Below, one piece after another: positions 60,393 through 64,000 of a stretch of 64,000 bases of DNA. A program made the translations under genes and the position numbers. This stretch comes from Archangium violaceum (lineage in GTDB: Bacteria; Myxococcota; Myxococcia; Myxococcales; Myxococcaceae): contig NZ_CP069396.1 of the NCBI RefSeq assembly GCF_016887565.1, forward strand, positions 5,004,001-5,068,000, in the 5' to 3' direction. Each line of letters begins with the position of its first letter. Positions within the stretch are counted from its first letter, which is position 1. The notes beneath the pieces are model-generated. The model saw only the letters and a list, made by a program, of their open reading frames with translations. It was not told the DNA's origin and did no database searches.

Positions 60393-62010
60393 GGCGGTCT
60401 CCGTGAGTATCGAGAACACGGGTGATGTGCCCGACGGCCTTATCGGGCCGGGAGGGATCCACGGTGAGCAACCGGTCACCGTAATCCAGGGCTCCCGCCG
60501 GGCGTTGTGAGGAGAAGGTGACGCCCCACGCGCGCTCGCCGATCCGAGGCATCGTGTCGCGCGCCACCTGCGTGTCCGCGCCCAGGAAGATGGCCGGCGC
60601 TCCCGAGACACACACGGCGGTCTCCAGGGACGAGGAGCCTGACGGCTCGCTGGATGCTCCACGCGGCAAGGGCTGGTCGGGGCTGAAGCGCCACACCTCG
60701 TCGGCTCCAGTGGTATCCACGGCGGGAGCGGTGGAGGTGAGCAGCGCGCCCGCCTGGAGCGAGAGCACGCGTGCCCTCGGGAGCCGCTCCATCAGCCGCC
60801 GCGTGAGCTGGGACATGGGCGCCTCTGGCTCCGCCGAGAAACCGGGACACACCAGCTCCACCGCGTGGCCCGTGGTGGAGGGGGCAGGGCGGGTGAACGT
60901 CCCCTCCAGGAGCGGACGCAGGGCCTCGCGCACGGCGGCGGCGACGGTGTCCTGTTCGAGGCCTCGCAACCGGGCGCGCTGGGCCTCCACCACCCGGGCG
61001 CGCAGTCGGGGCTGGCGCTCCAGCACCGCGAGGAGCTGGGCCACCTCGACGGGGTCTCCCGACAAGGTGGCGAGTCCCGCACCGGCCATCGTCTCGGGCA
61101 CGGCCGCCGCGCCGTACGCCACCACGGGCACGCCCCGGTACATGGACTCCAGGAGGGGCACGCCGAAGCCCTCGTGCCGGCTCATGGACAGGTACGCGGT
61201 GGCCACGGAGAAGCAGGCGGAGAGCTGTGCCGCGCTCACCCGTCCCAGCAGCAGCACCCGCTCCGGGCCGAGCACGTCCCTCAGCCCGAGCAGCCACGTT
61301 CCATAGGCCGAGTCGCGGTTGAGGTAACCGGCCACCAGCAGGCGGCTGCGCGGCTGGTACAGACGCTGGTACGCGGTGAAGACGCGCAGCACGTCATCCA
61401 CGCCCTTGCTGGGCACCGCGCGGCCCACGAAGAGGATGTTGGCGTGGCCATCGTCCAGCTCGGCGCGCAGGGTGGGGTCGGGCGCCACGTCGAAGGCGCG
61501 CCAGTCCACCGCGAAGGGGATGACGGAGACGTGGGGGAAGCCGCCCGCCACCAGCTCCTCGGCGCTGAAGCGCGAGTAGGCGAACGCGCACTCCACGAGC
61601 GGCTGGAGGGCGAGCAGCTCCTCCCGAGCCGCCACGCAGCCGGCCGCCACCTTGCGCTCGAAGCCCTCGAGCAGCCGGGCGGGCGTCACGTTGTGGTACA
61701 CGAGCGCCTTGCGGCCGGGCGAGCGCCTGACGAGCGGGACGAGCCGCGACTCGTAGCTGTGGTGGATGAGCAGCAGCGAGTCCCCATCCGCCTCTCGGGG
61801 GTAGTCCCGGGCCGGGCGGACCTGGGCGCGGCACTCCTCGTCCCACTGGTCCGCGTAGATTTCGGAGGGATAGCCCCAGCCGCGCAGCAGCTCGCGCAGG
61901 TAGCGCACCTGGTTGCCCACCGCATCGCCCCAGGCGAGCCGGGGGACCAGCTGGTGGACGGCACGAAGCGGGGGAGCGGCGGAGCGCTGATCTCGTCGCG
62001 GTGGGCTCAA
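60382..62010 (-). CDS. Glycosyltransferase family 4 with C-terminal extension
   Basis: A 542-residue transferase from a TTG at 62010 with GGGAGCAGG upstream; the frame is open far beyond but that part lies in rfbB. The N-terminal half gives [20 protein letters not shown]. The donor domain reads [40 protein letters not shown] (the GT4 E-x7-E site) and [20 protein letters not shown]. The last 170 residues ([20 protein letters not shown]...) are an extra domain of unknown role. It leads the convergent operon of four genes and is divergent from rfbB. Confidence 0.85.
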   Translation of the reverse strand: MSPPRRDQRSAAPPLRAVHQLVPRLAWGDAVGNQVRYLRELLRGWGYPSEIYADQWDEECRAQVRPARDYPREADGDSLLLIHHSYESRLVPLVRRSPGRKALVYHNVTPARLLEGFERKVAAGCVAAREELLALQPLVECAFAYSRFSAEELVAGGFPHVSVIPFAVDWRAFDVAPDPTLRAELDDGHANILFVGRAVPSKGVDDVLRVFTAYQRLYQPRSRLLVAGYLNRDSAYGTWLLGLRDVLGPERVLLLGRVSAAQLSACFSVATAYLSMSRHEGFGVPLLESMYRGVPVVAYGAAAVPETMAGAGLATLSGDPVEVAQLLAVLERQPRLRARVVEAQRARLRGLEQDTVAAAVREALRPLLEGTFTRPAPSTTGHAVELVCPGFSAEPEAPMSQLTRRLMERLPRARVLSLQAGALLTSTAPAVDTTGADEVWRFSPDQPLPRGASSEPSGSSSLETAVCVSGAPAIFLGADTQVARDTMPRIGERAWGVTFSSQRPAGALDYGDRLLTVDPSRPDKAVGHITRVLDTHGDRHAR

Positions 62011-62070
62011 GGCGCCTGCTCCCTTACAACCCGGGCCCCGTGGCGCACAAGCTCCTCGGGGCCGGCTGCC

Positions 62071-62099
62071 TTGACGGCTGGTGCGGGCTCCGTTACTCG
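62071..62099 (+). promoter_or_regulatory. Possible promoter for rfbB
   Basis: TTGACG at 62071-62076 is followed after 17 bp by TACTCG, a poor -10. It sits in the 120-bp divergent gap, 32 bp before the rfbB start. The -35 match is strong, the -10 weak. Confidence 0.3.
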
Positions 62100-62130
62100 G
62101 GAACCTCTCCTCGCTCCGGCGGCAGGTTTC

Positions 62131-63159
62131 ATGAACGTCCTCGTCACTGGCGGTTGCGGCTTCATCGGTTCCAATCTCGTCAGGTACCTGCGGCGGACCC
62201 GCCCGGACTGGAAGGTCGTCAATCTCGACGCGCTCACGTACGCGGGCAACCTCGAGAACCTCATCGACCTCGAGGGCGATCCGGGCCACCTCTTCGTCCG
62301 GGGGGACATCCTCGACCAGGCGTTCGTCGAGCGGCTGATGCGCGAGCACGCCATCGACGCGGTGATGCACCTGGCCGCCGAGAGCCACGTGGACCGCTCC
62401 ATCCTCGGCCCCGAGGCCTTCGTGCAGACCAACGTGCTCGGCACCCAGCGCCTGCTCGAGGCGTCGCGCAAGCATGGCGGCATCCGGCGCTTCCTCATGG
62501 TCTCCACCGACGAGGTGTACGGCTCGCTGGGGCCCACCGGCGCCTTCACCGAGACTTCGCCGCTCCAGCCGTCCAGCCCGTACTCGGCCTCGAAGACGAG
62601 CGCGGATCTGCTCGCCCTGGCCTGGCACCACACCTTCGGTCTGGACGTGGTGGTGACGCGCTGCTCGAACAACTACGGCCGCTACCAGTTCCCCGAGAAG
62701 CTCATCCCCCTGATGGTGGTCAACGCCCTGCACGACAAGCCGCTGCCGGTGTACGGCGATGGCGCCAACGTGCGGGACTGGCTCCACGTGGAGGACCACT
62801 GTCAGGCGCTGCTGCTCGCCCTGGAGAAGGGCCGGGCCGGCGAGGTCTACAACATCGGCGGTGGGGCCGAGCGCAAGAACATCGAGATCGTCAAGGCCAT
62901 CCTCGCGCTGGTGGGCAAGCCCGAGTCCCTCATCCGCTTCGTGAAGGATCGCCCGGGGCACGATCGGCGCTACGCGATCGATCCCTCGAAGAGCCGGGCC
63001 GAGCTGGGCTGGACGCCCGCGCACACCTTCGAGCGGGGCCTGGAGGAGACGGTGCGCTGGTACGTGGACCACCGGGACTGGTGGCAGCGGGTGATGAGCG
63101 GCGCCTACCGGGACTATTTCGACACGCAGTACCGCGCGCGTCTCCAGGTGACGGGGTGA
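62131..63159 (+). CDS. rfbB: dTDP-glucose 4,6-dehydratase
   Basis: A 342-residue NAD-dependent dehydratase that makes dTDP-4-keto-6-deoxyglucose, the precursor of rhamnose and other deoxysugars. It has [20 protein letters not shown] (nucleotide-binding GxxGFIG), [34 protein letters not shown] (catalytic YxxxK), [19 protein letters not shown] and [14 protein letters not shown]. The length is usual. The ATG at 62131 begins the Rossmann strand. It is followed 4 bp later by a reductase gene, so the two supply activated sugar to the transferases. Confidence 0.94.
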   Translation: MNVLVTGGCGFIGSNLVRYLRRTRPDWKVVNLDALTYAGNLENLIDLEGDPGHLFVRGDILDQAFVERLMREHAIDAVMHLAAESHVDRSILGPEAFVQTNVLGTQRLLEASRKHGGIRRFLMVSTDEVYGSLGPTGAFTETSPLQPSSPYSASKTSADLLALAWHHTFGLDVVVTRCSNNYGRYQFPEKLIPLMVVNALHDKPLPVYGDGANVRDWLHVEDHCQALLLALEKGRAGEVYNIGGGAERKNIEIVKAILALVGKPESLIRFVKDRPGHDRRYAIDPSKSRAELGWTPAHTFERGLEETVRWYVDHRDWWQRVMSGAYRDYFDTQYRARLQVTG

Positions 63160-63163
63160 ACCG

Positions 63164-64000
63164 ATGCGAATCCTGGTGACTGGAGCCAACGGGCTGGTGG
63201 GGAGCAGGACGTGCCATCTGCTGGTGGAGCAGGGGCACGAGGTGGTGGGGCTCGGGCGGGGCGAGCGCCGCGCGACCGGGAGCTGGCGGTACGTGCCCTG
63301 CGAGCTCACCCGGGAGCAGGAGGTGTCCGCCGCCTTCGCGGACGCGTCCCCCGAGGTCGTCATCCACTGTGGCTCCATGACGGAGGTGGATGCGTGCGAG
63401 CGGGAGCCGGAGCTGGCCTTCGCGGCCAACGTGGACGCGACGGCCTACGTGGCCCGGGCCTCGCGCAGGGCGGGGGCGCATCTGGTGCACGTCTCCACGG
63501 ACTACGTCTTCGACGGCGAGGCGGGCCCCTATGACGTGGAGGCCCTCCCCAATCCGCGGGGCGTGTACTCCGTCACCAAGCACATGGGCGAGCAGGCCGC
63601 CCGGGTGCTCGCGCCCGGCTGTGCCATCGCCCGGACGGCGGTGGTGTACGGCTGGCCTCCGGTGGCGGGCCGCCTCAACTTCGGGGCCTGGTTGCTGACC
63701 ACGCTGGAGAAGGGCCAGCCCGTCCGCCTCTTCGAGGATCAGTTCGTCTCACCCAGCTACGCGGAGAACGTGGCCGCCATGGTGGCGGAGCTGGGCGTGC
63801 GCCGGCTCGGAGGCATCTGGCACACGTGTGGCGCCGAGGTGCTCAGCCGCGTGCACTTCGGCCGGGCGTTCTGCGAGGTGTTCGGCTTCGACGTGGGGCT
63901 CATCGTCCCGGTGAAGCTGGCCGAGCTGAAGCTGCCCGCGCCTCGCCCCCTGCGCTCGGGGCTGCGGGTGGACAAGACCCGGCACGAGCTGAAGGCCCGC
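63164..64000 (+). CDS. dTDP-4-dehydrorhamnose reductase-like (RfbD-like) SDR enzyme, 3' end outside window
   Basis: At least 279 residues, running off the window. It starts MRILVTGANGLVGSRTCHLL (GxxGxxG). It has VIHCGSMTEVDACEREPELA, HVSTDYVFDGEAGPY and VYSVTKHMGEQAARVL (YxxxK), the diagnostic set of RfbD-type reductases that finish dTDP-L-rhamnose. It then carries FVSPSYAENVAAMVAELGVR. It begins 4 bp after rfbB and is surely in the same operon. A related role as an epimerase or reductase for another deoxysugar cannot be excluded. Confidence 0.85.
   Translation, partial: MRILVTGANGLVGSRTCHLLVEQGHEVVGLGRGERRATGSWRYVPCELTREQEVSAAFADASPEVVIHCGSMTEVDACEREPELAFAANVDATAYVARASRRAGAHLVHVSTDYVFDGEAGPYDVEALPNPRGVYSVTKHMGEQAARVLAPGCAIARTAVVYGWPPVAGRLNFGAWLLTTLEKGQPVRLFEDQFVSPSYAENVAAMVAELGVRRLGGIWHTCGAEVLSRVHFGRAFCEVFGFDVGLIVPVKLAELKLPAPRPLRSGLRVDKTRHELKAR

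Noticed and set aside
62011-63429. Upstream extension of the minus-strand GT4 frame
   Set aside because: It overlaps rfbB on the opposite strand. A TTG at 62010 with a ribosome site gives a normal GT4 N-terminus.

Overview
The window is GC-rich chromosomal DNA from a myxobacterium, most likely of the Cystobacter/Archangium group (suborder Cystobacterineae). The evidence is the set of large Ser/Thr-kinase/ATPase and histidine-kinase signalling proteins, the many secreted lipoproteins and TPR proteins, an animal/plant-type lipoxygenase with a PLAT domain, and above all a bactofilin-padC locus lying next to an O-antigen transporter, as I recall it from Myxococcus xanthus. Assignments come from reading motifs; no database was searched.

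Region 1 (1-30 kb) is mosaic accessory DNA with frequent strand changes. It starts inside a giant kinase-ATPase signalling protein whose kinase domain has lost key catalytic residues. Two LysR regulators follow, each divergent from a probable target (an MFS exporter and a metallo-beta-lactamase-fold hydrolase). Next come a possible CNF-like Cys/His effector, a secreted agarase-like glycoside hydrolase, a decayed GH3 beta-glucosidase, a lipoxygenase-cytochrome P450 operon, an outer-membrane barrel, a TPR protein, a multi-PAS histidine kinase, a GcvR-like ACT protein, a SpecificRecomb-family membrane protein and several secreted proteins and hydrolases.

Region 2 (30-38 kb) holds an unusual signal peptide-HEAT-membrane-NACHT ATPase with a GON-domain secreted gene just downstream, and an OmpA-type protein paired with a beta-propeller lipoprotein.

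Region 3 (38-53 kb) looks like conserved core. It has a hybrid histidine kinase, a long TPR protein and a lysophospholipase-like hydrolase in a tight operon, then three bactofilins (bacN, bacO, bacP), padC, pyrE and a lipoprotein. A LOG-family gene, a rhomboid protease and nadB follow on the other strand, then a lytic transglycosylase, a TPR-AIM24 fusion and pgsA. Two identical tRNA-Gly(GCC) genes close it, with a clear sigma70-type promoter and intrinsic terminator.

Region 4 (53-64 kb) is the O-antigen/polysaccharide cluster: the ABC exporter wzm-wzt, two co-directional glycosyltransferases, a convergent block of three glycosyltransferases and a coiled-coil protein, and divergent rfbB and rfbD-like sugar-nucleotide genes running off the window. 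Wzm and Wzt would export chains built by these transferases from dTDP-deoxysugars.

The most promising novelties are the lipoxygenase-P450 pair, whose P450 lacks the usual oxygen-activating residues; the membrane HEAT-NACHT/GON pair; the CNF-like candidate; and several perfect palindromes in intergenic DNA.
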